38,114 nt of DNA, taken from NCBI GenBank assembly GCA_029256305.1, contig JAQSYE010000006.1, positions 1 to 38,114 of the forward strand, written 5' to 3'. The stretch comes from Lacrimispora sp. (GTDB lineage: Bacteria > Bacillota > Clostridia > Lachnospirales > Lachnospiraceae). How positions within the stretch are numbered: position 1 is the stretch's first letter; each line of letters begins with the position of its first letter. The position numbers and the translations under genes are program-made. Of the stretch, positions 16,332-24,630 are shown one piece after another. The notes beneath the pieces were generated by a model. The model made no database searches. It saw only the letters and a program-made list of their open reading frames with translations, and was not told where the DNA came from.

Positions 16332-16369
16332 AAAAAAAGTCCCAAGTATGTTATTCACATACTTGAGAC
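16332..16369 (-). terminator. T-box-controlled terminator in the trpXYZ leader
   Basis: On the minus strand GTCTCAAGTATGT pairs with ACATACTTGGGAC (one G-U pair) and is followed by seven Us, 52 bases before the trpX start codon. It is the terminator that competes with the T-box antiterminator. Confidence 0.92.
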
Positions 16370-16610
16370 GAATCATACAATCCGCGGTGCCACTCAAATT
16401 GGCTTAATATAAGCCCTCTTTTCATATACTAGCATATATGCCACATTATATAACGGTTGTGGATTCCGTCAGCCCCTACTTCCATTCGGTTCAAGGCTGC
16501 CCTCAAAAGTCCATTCAGCTATCTGCACTATACCGCACTCACACCACCGGCGGCTCTCTGAAATACTGCTAGGAAAGCTTACTCTTCTTTTTCAACGGTT
16601 TCTTTTATTA
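16370..16610 (-). promoter_or_regulatory. T-box leader with UGG (Trp) specifier
   Basis: The minus-strand leader shows the T-box order: AGUAA near the 5' end, CAGAGAGCC, the GGUGGUGUGAG distal part of Stem I, UUUGAGG, then GAAUGGAAGUAGG, where UGG (complement of 16482-16484) occupies the specifier position, then CCGUUA, and finally the T-box core GAGUGGCACCGCGG (about 16382-16397), which pairs with the tRNA acceptor end. UGG is the tryptophan codon, so binding of uncharged tRNA-Trp should allow read-through into trpXYZ. Confidence 0.9.
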
Positions 16611-16616
16611 ATCAAT

Positions 16617-16645
16617 ATATTAATGCGTGAAAGGAATTTTGTCAA
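16617..16645 (-). promoter_or_regulatory. Sigma-A promoter for trpXYZ
   Basis: On the minus strand a perfect -35 TTGACA (complement of 16640-16645) is 17 bases from -10 TAATAT (complement of 16617-16622). The transcript would begin near 16610, at the 5' edge of the T-box leader. Confidence 0.75.
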
Positions 16646-16724
16646 TAAGTAATTTAAAAAACTTTATTTATTTCCGGGGTTCTGTGATAGAATAGGGAAA
16701 AGACATGAGATGGAGGGAGAGTTT

Positions 16725-17237
16725 ATGAACAGACTGTTAGTTGTAGTGGACATGCAAAGGGATTTTATAGACGGTTCATTGGGAACCAGACAAGCGCAGG
16801 AAATTGTCACCAACGTAGAAAAGAAAATCGAAGAATATCAGGCTGCAGGAGACGATGTGATATTTACTCTGGATACCCATGAGAACAATTATATGGATAC
16901 TCAGGAAGGAAAGAATCTTCCAGTTTTGCATTGCGTGAAGGGAACTGCTGGCTGGGAGCTGGCTGATGCTTTAAAAAAGATTCCGGGCAGGCGTTTTGAG
17001 AAAAATACCTTTGCCAGTACGGCTGTAGGGGAATATGCAGCATCAGGCAGCTATAAATCCATAGAGCTTATCGGTGTGTGCACCGATATCTGCGTTATTT
17101 CCAACGCTCTGTTAATCAAGGCATTTCTTCCGGAGACTCCAATTTTTGTTGATTCTGCCTGTTGTGCGGGAGTAACACCAGAAAGCCATGAAAATGCGTT
17201 GAATTCCATGAAGATGTGCCAGGTTACCATTTTATAA
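16725..17237 (+). CDS. Cysteine hydrolase, nicotinamidase/isochorismatase-like
   Basis: The 170-residue product has the cysteine hydrolase triad in the expected places: Asp9 in VVVDMQRDF, Lys93 in RFEKNTFAS, and Cys123 in VCTDICV; Asp50 and His52 in TLDTHENNY fit the metal site of nicotinamidases. It may deamidate nicotinamide to nicotinate (PncA-type, NAD salvage), but related hydrolases use other amides, so no symbol is given. The ATG at 16710 overlaps the ribosome binding site GGAGGGAG, so I take the ATG at 16725. It stands alone between the divergent trpXYZ leader and the convergent aroA. Confidence 0.85.
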   Translation: MNRLLVVVDMQRDFIDGSLGTRQAQEIVTNVEKKIEEYQAAGDDVIFTLDTHENNYMDTQEGKNLPVLHCVKGTAGWELADALKKIPGRRFEKNTFASTAVGEYAASGSYKSIELIGVCTDICVISNALLIKAFLPETPIFVDSACCAGVTPESHENALNSMKMCQVTIL

Positions 17238-17247
17238 TTAAGACATT

Positions 17248-17291
17248 AAAAAAGCAAAAAAACAGGTCATGCAGTTGTTTTTTTGCTTTTT
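17248..17291. terminator. Bidirectional terminator between the hydrolase and aroA
   Basis: A 17-bp perfect inverted repeat (17248-17264 with 17275-17291) is made of A-tract, GC pair and T-tract, with a 10-base loop. It is A/T-rich but flanked by T-runs on both strands. Confidence 0.85.
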
Positions 17292-17299
17292 TATTGAAA

Positions 17300-18577
17300 T
17301 TATCTGCCCAGGCGTTCTAAATCCTGATAGAAACCGGGGTAGGAGATATTTACACATTCTGCTCCTTTAATTTCTGTTTCCCCCTCTGCACATAATCCTG
17401 TAACAGCAAAGGTCATGGCAATTCTATGATCAAGCTTACTGTCAATCACTGCTCCGTGAAGTGGCTTGCCTCCACGGATGATCATTCCATCCTCTGTTTC
17501 TGTTACGTCAGCACCCATCGCAGAAAGATTGTGTACCATTACTTCAATCCGGTTGGATTCCTTTACCTTTAATTCCCCGGCATCTCTTATTATGGTTTCG
17601 CCCTCTGCAAAGCAGGCCATGGCGGCTATCATGGGGAGTTCGTCAATTAAAGTTGGGATAATGGCGCCTCCGATATTTGTTCCGTGAAGAGTACTGGATT
17701 TTATAAGAATATCAGCAGTCGGTTCACCAGAATCGGTGTTTTCGTTAAGCAGTGTGATATTCGCACCCATATCCCGGCATACGGAGAGAATTCCGTCTCT
17801 GGTAGGATTGATTCCAACATGCTTCAAAAGTATTTCAGAGCCAGGGACTAAAAGACCTGCGGCAATGAAAAAGGCGGCAGAGGAGATATCTCCCGGAACA
17901 TCAATTCTATTTCCATACAATTCCTTCGCAGACCGTATGGAGGCAGTTGTGCCTTCGGTTGTTACATCTGCCCCAAAGTATTTTAGCATAATTTCAGAAT
18001 GATTTCTTGATACATAAGGTTCTGTGACCTTTGTCTCACCGTCTGCATAAAGCCCCGCAAGAAGAATGGCTGATTTTACCTGGGCAGAGGCTACTTTACT
18101 GGTATAATGAATGCCGTAAAGCTTCTTTCCGGTAATAGCAAGAGGCGCGCAGCCATTGCCCTCCAGGCTTCTTATGTCTGCGCCCATGTGAGAGAGCGGG
18201 TCCATGATCCGCTTCATTGGGCGTTTCTTAATGGAATCATCGCCGGTAAGGGTGACATCAAAGTCCTGTGCAGCCAGAATACCGGATATGAGACGGGTGG
18301 TGGTTCCGCTGTTTCCGCAGTCCAGAATTGTCTCCGGTTTTTTCAGCCCGAACAGACCGTTCCCTTGAACAATCACAGAGTCCCCATTATTTTCAATCCC
18401 GATCCCCATTTTTTTAAAACAGGCAATGGTAGACAGACAATCGGCGCCCTGGAGAAAATTAGTGACCTCCGTCGTGCCTTTTGCCAGAGAGCCGAACATA
18501 ATACTACGGTGGGAAATTGATTTATCGCCAGGTATGGATAATTCTCCCCTGAGAGGGGAGGCTTTTGTAAATTTCAT
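17300..18577 (-). CDS. aroA: 5-enolpyruvylshikimate-3-phosphate synthase
   Basis: A 425-residue EPSP synthase (EC 2.5.1.19), the sixth step of the shikimate pathway. Visible motifs are PGDKSISHRSIMFGSL near the N-terminus, DCGNSGTTTRLISG (phosphoenolpyruvate region), LKVKESNRIEVM and KLDHRIAMTFAVTGL. The 97-GNSGTTTR-type loop has Gly-Thr after Ser, so I see no obvious class call for glyphosate tolerance. It is third in the aroF-tyrA-aroA operon, 12 bases after tyrA, with a GAGAGGT ribosome binding site. The other shikimate genes are not in this window. Confidence 0.97.
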   Translation of the reverse strand: MKFTKASPLRGELSIPGDKSISHRSIMFGSLAKGTTEVTNFLQGADCLSTIACFKKMGIGIENNGDSVIVQGNGLFGLKKPETILDCGNSGTTTRLISGILAAQDFDVTLTGDDSIKKRPMKRIMDPLSHMGADIRSLEGNGCAPLAITGKKLYGIHYTSKVASAQVKSAILLAGLYADGETKVTEPYVSRNHSEIMLKYFGADVTTEGTTASIRSAKELYGNRIDVPGDISSAAFFIAAGLLVPGSEILLKHVGINPTRDGILSVCRDMGANITLLNENTDSGEPTADILIKSSTLHGTNIGGAIIPTLIDELPMIAAMACFAEGETIIRDAGELKVKESNRIEVMVHNLSAMGADVTETEDGMIIRGGKPLHGAVIDSKLDHRIAMTFAVTGLCAEGETEIKGAECVNISYPGFYQDLERLGR

Positions 18578-18589
18578 AGGATACCTCTC

Positions 18590-19687
18590 TTAATTGGATA
18601 TTAATTCATAATGATAGCGCTCCAGCTGCTTCCAGGCCTCATCCATGGTTTCCTTGTCGTAAAATGCGATGCGAAGGGTTCCTTCTCCGTGTTCCCGGTT
18701 ATGATTAATCCCGATGTTGCGGATACTGATTCCCTTGGCAGCCAATATGACAGAAAGAGTTGATATGGCACCCACTTCATCAGCCATATCAACAGTAAAG
18801 AAGTACTCAGGCGCAATGGGACCGGTTGTTTTTTCTGAGAAAGTATTCCGGTAATCCCTGGAGGTTTCAAACAGCTGGTTAATGTAGCTGCCATTTTTTT
18901 TATTTAATTCACCTAGAATCAAATTTAAAGAAGCGATGTAGCGCTCCAGAATAAGAGAAAGATTCTGATGATTTGTCATACAGATCTGTTCCCACATTTC
19001 CGGTGAAGAGGAGGCAATTCGCGTAATATCTTTAAATCCTCCAGCAGCCAGCCTTTTCATGAGCCCCTGCTGATTGTCAGAGTCCTTTACTAGGTTTACC
19101 AGACTTGAGGCTACGATATGGGGCAGATGACTGATGGCAGCTGTCACAAAATCGTGCTCATGATAGTCTAAAACAATGGGGATGGAACCGATCATCTCTG
19201 CAATATGGACGAGACGGTTGGTCTGCTTCTCGGTCGTTTGCTCAGTGGGAGTAATGATATAGTAAGCATTTTCCAACAGGTGATCCGTGGAATTTTCATA
19301 GCCCGTTTTTTCTGAGCCTGCCATTGGGTGGCCGCCCACAAACCAGGACTCCATACCAAGGCGGATTACGGCCTCATGGATGTCTGTTTTGGTGCTCCCT
19401 ACATCAGTGACGATGGCTCCCGGCTTTAAATAGGGCTGGATTTTGCTTAAATAATCTGCATTGTATTCCACTGGGGTACAAAGGAATATAAAGTCACACT
19501 CCGAAAGCTCTTCTCCAATGCCGTCGAGAATGACATCCACGATGCCCTCCTCTTTTGCTTTGTCAAGCTTGGAACGTGTCCGCATATAAGCCATTATTTT
19601 TGTATCTGGTGCTTCACGCTTGATCCCCCGGGCAATGGAGCCCCCAATCAGACCAAGCCCGATAAAGGCAATAACATCATCATTCAT
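18590..19687 (-). CDS. tyrA: Prephenate dehydrogenase with C-terminal ACT domain
   Basis: This 365-residue enzyme converts prephenate to 4-hydroxyphenylpyruvate (EC 1.3.1.12), committing flux to tyrosine. It has the NAD-binding GLGLIGGSIA motif at residues 10-19, FLCTPVEYN, VTDVGSTK, the active-site segment GGHPMAGSEKTGYENS, and SHLPHIVASSL. From about residue 295 an ACT-like domain (FFTVDMADEVGAISTLSVIL, AAKGISIRNIGI) is present, which in this family mediates feedback inhibition by tyrosine. Its start overlaps the end of aroF by eight bases, implying translational coupling. Confidence 0.96.
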   Translation of the reverse strand: MNDDVIAFIGLGLIGGSIARGIKREAPDTKIMAYMRTRSKLDKAKEEGIVDVILDGIGEELSECDFIFLCTPVEYNADYLSKIQPYLKPGAIVTDVGSTKTDIHEAVIRLGMESWFVGGHPMAGSEKTGYENSTDHLLENAYYIITPTEQTTEKQTNRLVHIAEMIGSIPIVLDYHEHDFVTAAISHLPHIVASSLVNLVKDSDNQQGLMKRLAAGGFKDITRIASSSPEMWEQICMTNHQNLSLILERYIASLNLILGELNKKNGSYINQLFETSRDYRNTFSEKTTGPIAPEYFFTVDMADEVGAISTLSVILAAKGISIRNIGINHNREHGEGTLRIAFYDKETMDEAWKQLERYHYELISN

Positions 19688-20699
19688 TGAAAACCCTCCC
19701 CGAAAGTTTTGCGTAAGGCTGTAACTGCTCTGTTAATTGTTCAAACTGCTCAAAGGTGAGAGACTGGGGGCCGTCAGATAATGCACAGGCAGGACAGGGA
19801 TGAACTTCCACAATCAGGCCGTCTGCGCCCACTGCAAGAGCTGCCTTGGAGATCGGCTCGATGTAAGCCCGTACACCAGTGGCGTGACTGGGATCTACGA
19901 TGATTGGAAGATGGCTCTTGGACCGGATAACGGGAATTGCGCTGATATCCAGGGTGTTTCTGGTTGCTGTTTCATATGTGCGGATTCCTCTTTCACAAAG
20001 AACAATATTGGGATTGCCTTCGGAAGCGATGTATTCTGCTGCATTTAACCACTCATCGATGGTAGCGCAGAGGCCTCTTTTTAAGAGTACAGGGATTCCT
20101 GCTTTCCCTGCTTCCTTTAAAAGCTCAAAATTCTGCATATTCCTTGCGCCGATCTGAATCATATCAACGTATTTGACTGCGGTTTCCAGTGACCGGAGAC
20201 TGGTTACCTCACAGACTACATTCAGTCCGGTGGCTTCTCTGGCTTCTTTCATGTACTGCAATCCTTCTTCTTCCAGACCCTGAAATGCGTAAGGGGAAGT
20301 TCTTGGCTTGTAAGCGCCGCCTCTTAAAAACTGTGCACCGGCTTTTTTTACTGCATAAGCAGTTTCTAAAAGCATGTCATGGTTTTCAATGGCACAGGGA
20401 CCAGCCATCATGGCAAGGTAGCCAGGACCGATTTTGGCATTGCCTATCGTAATAACAGAATCTTCCGGATGGAATTTTTTATTTACCACCTTGTAGCTTT
20501 CTGTTACTGCAACAATTTTATCAACGCCATCGATCATCTCAATATTTGCACCCTGAAGTTTTGTTTTATCGCCTACAACACCTACTATGGTCACTTCCGT
20601 TCCCTCAGATAAATGAGCGGTCAGGCCGTTGGATTCAATTAAATGTTTCACTTTACTTACAGCCTCTGCGGAAGCGTTTGGTTTCATAATAATAATCAT
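19680..20699 (-). CDS. aroF: DAHP synthase (3-deoxy-7-phosphoheptulonate synthase), type I-beta with N-terminal ferredoxin-like domain
   Basis: A 339-residue enzyme that condenses phosphoenolpyruvate and erythrose 4-phosphate (EC 2.5.1.54), the first step of aromatic synthesis. Residues 1-75 form the ferredoxin-like regulatory domain seen in Thermotoga-type DAHP synthases (MIIIMKPNASAEAVSKVKHL). The barrel has AGPCAIEN, FLRGGAYKPRTSPYAFQG, QIGARNMQNF, and the metal ligands Cys102, His272 (DPSHATG), Glu298 (VEVH) and Asp309 (ALSDGPQSL). Unusually, a CPAC motif (Cys302, Cys305) lies between the Glu and Asp ligands. It heads the operon, from a sigma-A promoter with a short leader of about 30 bases and no T-box or attenuator. 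Confidence 0.95.
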   Translation of the reverse strand: MIIIMKPNASAEAVSKVKHLIESNGLTAHLSEGTEVTIVGVVGDKTKLQGANIEMIDGVDKIVAVTESYKVVNKKFHPEDSVITIGNAKIGPGYLAMMAGPCAIENHDMLLETAYAVKKAGAQFLRGGAYKPRTSPYAFQGLEEEGLQYMKEAREATGLNVVCEVTSLRSLETAVKYVDMIQIGARNMQNFELLKEAGKAGIPVLLKRGLCATIDEWLNAAEYIASEGNPNIVLCERGIRTYETATRNTLDISAIPVIRSKSHLPIIVDPSHATGVRAYIEPISKAALAVGADGLIVEVHPCPACALSDGPQSLTFEQFEQLTEQLQPYAKLSGRVFNE

Positions 20700-20736
20700 A
20701 TCTCTTTTCCTCTTTTCTTACAAATGATTAATCCCC

Positions 20737-20765
20737 ATTGTAATGGATAGCAGGGAAGTTGTCAA
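20737..20765 (-). promoter_or_regulatory. Sigma-A promoter for aroF-tyrA-aroA
   Basis: On the minus strand a perfect -35 TTGACA (complement of 20760-20765) and -10 TACAAT (complement of 20737-20742, 5/6) are separated by 17 bases. The start near 20730 leaves a short untranslated leader. Confidence 0.85.
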
Positions 20766-20781
20766 CGCTTTTATACGTTGA
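20762..20781. promoter_or_regulatory. Operator-like inverted repeat over the aroF -35 box
   Basis: TCAACG and CGTTGA form a perfect 6-bp inverted repeat spaced by eight bases, overlapping the -35 hexamer. Its position fits a repressor site; no regulator gene for it is nearby. Confidence 0.45.
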
Positions 20782-20789
20782 ACTTTTAC

Positions 20790-21015
20790 ACTTTAAAGTA
20801 AATTATTAAATTAAAAATAATTACTGGAAATTTTGCACAGTGAAACAGAAAATGATACGGATCGATTATGATAAATATGTGAGCAGGTTATAAGAATTAT
20901 TAGTGAAGCCGTCAAAGATAATCCCTTGACACACGGTTATTTTTGTAAAAATAGCAGTTAATACTAGGAAGATGTTAAAAAAAGTTACATCAAACGTTGA
21001 AAATGCCATGTTATT
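20790..21015. other. A/T-rich intergenic stretch without recognised gene
   Basis: The gap between aroF and the 812-residue protein gene is 428 bases. Its ends hold the two divergent promoters; in the middle I see no open frame with a ribosome binding site and no clear RNA fold. A TTGACA at 20926-20931 lacks a good -10 partner, and TCAAACGTTGA at 20990-21000 resembles the half-sites of the aroF inverted repeat. Confidence 0.4.
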
Positions 21016-21017
21016 TT

Positions 21018-21046
21018 TTGAAGAAATCATTTACTATAGATATAAA
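21018..21046 (+). promoter_or_regulatory. Sigma-A-like promoter for the three-gene cassette
   Basis: TTGAAG (21018-21023, 4/6) and TATAAA (21041-21046, 5/6) are 17 bases apart, giving a start near 21053 and a 75-base leader. Confidence 0.55.
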
Positions 21047-21127
21047 ACAGATCAAAAATATATTATTTATGCACCAGATGTCATCTTAGAAACAAACCGA
21101 CGATTGGCGCAGTAAAGGGATAAGACA

Positions 21128-23566
21128 ATGGAAAAATTACAATTGAACAGAACCGGGTTTCTTACGAATTATCTGATATCCGGTCCAAAGGAAACAAATT
21201 TTATCAATCATGAATCAGATGACAACCAGCTGCGTTATGAACAGCATTTAAGATCCCTCGTGGCTGACTTAAGCAGATCCTGCCCCGAAGGTCCGGTTAT
21301 CCTTGGAGAAAACAGCAGACTTCAGATGCCATGGAAGTATTATTATCATTATGGAAACTGGTTTGTGGATGAAAGCACATTCTATTCCACACTGCAGAAA
21401 GTGGAACTTGATGCAGTAACGGGAATAGAGGTAAAAGAAGATATAACAGTGAATGCTGTTGTATGGTCCTATGCAGCGGTAGATGTCTGGTGCAACGGGG
21501 AATTGGTGTGCCGTATGGATACACCGGTTTATAAGCCGATTAAAAAGAAACAGATGGAGCTTCAGCTGAAAAAAGGAATCAATGAAATTTATATCAGCCT
21601 GCAGACACTTGGTGTAAGGGATACAAGAACGTTATTCGGCATACAGATCATGGATCACATGGAAGAACTCAGCGTTGTTCTGCCAGACGAAAAGCATACC
21701 GATGAACTGGTACAGATCGAAAACTGGCTTGGTTCCATCTCCATTAAGAATTCCGTCATGACTTTTAAAGAAAGTGCGCCCAGTGGAGCTTCATTGGCCT
21801 ATGACAGCCAAAGCCCTGATTTTGCCCAGGCGAAAAGCCGCCAGGAGTGGCAGGAGATCAGCGGGAAAAATCAGGTAAAGCTTGAAGAAGAGAAGCCAGG
21901 CGTTATTTTAGTAAGCGTAAAAAGTGACCATGGAATTCTCACCAGAAAAGTGGAGAATATCCTGGCGCAAAGGCCGGAATATGGGAAAGACAAAGGCTTT
22001 GATGAGAATAAACAAGCTATTTTCCATAGAATTGCCGAAGCAGAAAGTCTGTCCAGAGGTGATAAATTCGGATTTTCCATCTCCAATATTCTTGCGAGAA
22101 AAGCCCTTGGAATGGACAGTGGGCGGGATATAGAACTTCTTTATGAGACTCTGGACCAGATTGAAAGCCGGTATGACTGTTCTGATTTCCTTGTATGCGG
22201 AATTGTCCGGTATTTAAAGAATTACCCGGTCAGTGAAGATTTGGCGAAACGGTCAAAAGAGGTTCTTTTAAACTGGCGCTACTGGATGGACCAAAAGGGA
22301 TCTGATGCCATGTGTTTCTGGAGTGAAAATCATTCCCTAATGTTCTATACCTGTGCCATGAATGCAGGAGAGATGTATCCGGATGAGTATTTCCCACGTG
22401 CAGACATGACAGGCAGAGAACTTTTTAAAATTGGAAGAGCCAAGGTAGAAGCATGGCTGGCTGATGTGGAGGAACATGGATTTGAAGAATTCCTAAGTAC
22501 AGTCTACATGTGTGTCACTTTTGCAGCGTTGTTAAATGTAATTGATTTTTCAGAGGGTGCCATTTCCAAAAGGGCAGTTAAGATTACTGATAAACTTCTT
22601 GAAATGCTGTGCCTCCATACCTATGACGGTGTTGTCATTGCTCCAATGGGACGTGTATACAGAGAAGTGATCCATCCCTTTGAGCAGGGAGCCCAGGCGC
22701 TGATGAATTTAATCAATCCTGTCGTCCCTTACTCCTATGGAGAGGGCTGGCTGGGCTTTTATTCATGCAGCAGCTATAATCTTCCAGAAGGATTAAAAGA
22801 ACTGATGGAGCGCCCGGCAGATATGGATTATTCCACCGGAAATGCTCTTATAAGGCTGAAGAAAACATCCGAGTACTGTATGACTTCCGTTCAGTCACCA
22901 AGACCAGACCCAGAATTTACACGCTGGAAAAACCTCACTCTGGATCCGGATTCCGATACCACAACCTGTGAATACACCAAGTCACTGAATGAACGGTTCC
23001 ATGGAACCACCTGCTTTGAGCCTGGAGTGTATGGCTATCAGCAGCACATGTGGTATGCTGCCCTTGATATGGAGACAGATGTCTTCACGAATCATCCAGG
23101 CGGAACCTGCGATTCCTGTTCTATGAGACCCGGGTATTGGTTTGGAAATGGAGTAATGCCTGCACTGGTTCAGGAAGGAAATTTACTGGGGGCTGTTTAT
23201 CATATACCAGAGGAGCACCCCATTCATTTTACTCATGCTTATTTTCCTACGCCGAAGTTTTCCGAAACAAGGATCTCTGGCAATTGGCTTTTTGGCAGTA
23301 AGGCAGAAGGATTTGTGGCGTTATGGTGCAGCAGCACATTAGAACCTGTCGATGACCAGCTGTTTGAATGCGAATACCGTACCTATGGGGATGATATTGC
23401 CTACTTCTGCGTATGCGGCAATAACCAGGAATTTAATTCCCTGGCTGAGTTTTCAGCCTATGCAGAGAATCTCCGTCCGGTATTTGATGGGAAACAACGT
23501 ATTTTAACAGCAGGACCGTTAAAAGTAGGATTTACAAATAACAATGACAAAACACAGTATATTTAA
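21128..23566 (+). CDS. Large cytoplasmic protein of unknown function, probable toroid/beta-sandwich carbohydrate-active enzyme
   Basis: I do not recognise a named family for this 812-residue protein. It has no signal peptide or membrane segment. Residues about 70-175 look like a beta-sandwich of the kind that flanks GH2-type enzymes (WSYAAVDVWCNGELVCRM, KKGINEIYISLQTLGVRDTR). Residues about 290-560 are helical, with the striking FWSENHSLMFYTCAMNAGE (WSENH at 398-402), EEHGFEEFLSTVYM and APMGRVYRE (508-512), like an alpha/alpha toroid. Residues about 570-800 appear to be a second beta-sandwich (YQQHMWYAALDMETDVFTNHPGG). The order toroid then sandwich resembles heparinase II/III-type lyases and related glycosidases. 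It overlaps the next gene by 23 bases, and that operon ends with a sugar kinase, supporting a role in glycan breakdown. Enzyme class and substrate are unknown. Confidence 0.7.
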   Translation: MEKLQLNRTGFLTNYLISGPKETNFINHESDDNQLRYEQHLRSLVADLSRSCPEGPVILGENSRLQMPWKYYYHYGNWFVDESTFYSTLQKVELDAVTGIEVKEDITVNAVVWSYAAVDVWCNGELVCRMDTPVYKPIKKKQMELQLKKGINEIYISLQTLGVRDTRTLFGIQIMDHMEELSVVLPDEKHTDELVQIENWLGSISIKNSVMTFKESAPSGASLAYDSQSPDFAQAKSRQEWQEISGKNQVKLEEEKPGVILVSVKSDHGILTRKVENILAQRPEYGKDKGFDENKQAIFHRIAEAESLSRGDKFGFSISNILARKALGMDSGRDIELLYETLDQIESRYDCSDFLVCGIVRYLKNYPVSEDLAKRSKEVLLNWRYWMDQKGSDAMCFWSENHSLMFYTCAMNAGEMYPDEYFPRADMTGRELFKIGRAKVEAWLADVEEHGFEEFLSTVYMCVTFAALLNVIDFSEGAISKRAVKITDKLLEMLCLHTYDGVVIAPMGRVYREVIHPFEQGAQALMNLINPVVPYSYGEGWLGFYSCSSYNLPEGLKELMERPADMDYSTGNALIRLKKTSEYCMTSVQSPRPDPEFTRWKNLTLDPDSDTTTCEYTKSLNERFHGTTCFEPGVYGYQQHMWYAALDMETDVFTNHPGGTCDSCSMRPGYWFGNGVMPALVQEGNLLGAVYHIPEEHPIHFTHAYFPTPKFSETRISGNWLFGSKAEGFVALWCSSTLEPVDDQLFECEYRTYGDDIAYFCVCGNNQEFNSLAEFSAYAENLRPVFDGKQRILTAGPLKVGFTNNNDKTQYI

Positions 23567-24608
23567 TGAAGATACTCAGGCAGCGGTGGATTTTTCTACC
23601 GCTGCCTATAAGAGTAATGAATATTTTATGAGAAATTACAGCAGATGTCGCGAACTTCTGCTGGTGGAAAAAGATCCTAAGGGAGCAGCAGAAGCCGTGA
23701 TGTTTGGAATCAGGCATGCCAGGCTCCTTCATTTGGAAGACTTTTTGCTTCCGGTTGTTTACATTGACCTTATGCTCCCTGAACTGGTGACAGAATTAGA
23801 AAAACAGGGTATACCAAAAGCTGTCATCTGGGAGTCTTTTAAGGATGTTGAAATCTGGATTCAGTCATACCGCAAATATCATAATGGTCAGGTGGGGCTC
23901 GACCGGATTGAGTGGGTATTCCGTTCTCTTGCCGGAAAAGTGCGAAGATTTGGCAGCCTGCAGTTTGAGGAAGTGACTTATGAATTCCCATTTCTGATTT
24001 TTGAAAACAGTCAGTCCGGAGAGTTTCAGGCACTGGCATGTCCGGATCTTATGATTGACCAGGACGGATATATCTCTGGTACCAACGGAAGAAGCATTAA
24101 AAGTGAGACAAAAACTTATCTGGATTTTGGAGACAGAACTCTGACCGGGTATTTAGTGGATTTAAAATCAGGAACTGTGAAGATGGCTGCACCCGTAATA
24201 TTAAACCGTAAGGAGTGGAAGCTTAAGCTTGCACCAGGAGAGAAGGCGGTTGCCGTTCATATTCCCGAGGGTTCTGATTTATCTTTGGATAGCATTGATT
24301 CTTCATTTCATACTGCAAAGAAATATTATGAAAATCAGATTCTTGTTTGCGATAGCTGGCTGCTGGACCCCCATCTGGAACACATCCTGCCTGAGAATAG
24401 CAAAATCATAAGCTTTATGCAAAGATTTCACAAAATACCTGTAATGACCCAGCATCCACAGATACTGGAGAGAGTTATGGGGTTTGATTTTACAATGGAA
24501 ACACTTGAACAGTTTTCCTGCACTACTTCGCTGCAAGCCTCATTAAAGAAGTATCTTTCAGATGGAAATGAGATGTTTACCACAGCGGGTTTTATGCCAT
24601 GGAAATGA
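23544..24608 (+). CDS. Acyltransferase-domain protein (NAT_N / GNAT-like C-terminal architecture)
   Basis: The 354-residue product resembles the acyltransferase domain-containing proteins with an N-terminal helical NAT_N-type region and a GNAT-like C-terminal domain. The clues are GIPKAVIWESFKDVEIWIQS, RRFGSLQFEEV (134-144), AVAVHIPEGSDLS (235-247), and CDSWLLDPHLEHILPENSKI (269-288), wording I associate with that family. The biochemical activity of the family is unclear to me; an acyl or acetyl transfer to a sugar or small molecule is possible. The start lies within the 3' end of the 812-residue gene (23-base overlap, different frame), so translation is probably coupled; only a loosely placed AGGA precedes the ATG. 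A sugar-kinase gene follows after 22 bases. Confidence 0.65.
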   Translation: MTKHSIFNEDTQAAVDFSTAAYKSNEYFMRNYSRCRELLLVEKDPKGAAEAVMFGIRHARLLHLEDFLLPVVYIDLMLPELVTELEKQGIPKAVIWESFKDVEIWIQSYRKYHNGQVGLDRIEWVFRSLAGKVRRFGSLQFEEVTYEFPFLIFENSQSGEFQALACPDLMIDQDGYISGTNGRSIKSETKTYLDFGDRTLTGYLVDLKSGTVKMAAPVILNRKEWKLKLAPGEKAVAVHIPEGSDLSLDSIDSSFHTAKKYYENQILVCDSWLLDPHLEHILPENSKIISFMQRFHKIPVMTQHPQILERVMGFDFTMETLEQFSCTTSLQASLKKYLSDGNEMFTTAGFMPWK

Positions 24609-24630
24609 CAACCGGAAGGAGTACAGGGTT

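Noticed and set aside
20926-20931. A perfect TTGACA as the -35 of the three-gene cassette promoter
   Set aside because: No acceptable -10 lies 16-18 bases downstream, whereas TTGAAG-17-TATAAA at 21018-21046 is better placed.
24562-24630. N-terminal extension of the BadF-type kinase to the ATG at 24562
   Set aside because: It would lie inside the end of the acyltransferase gene, and the ATG at 24631 has GGAAGGAG at proper spacing and begins right before the conserved phosphate motif.
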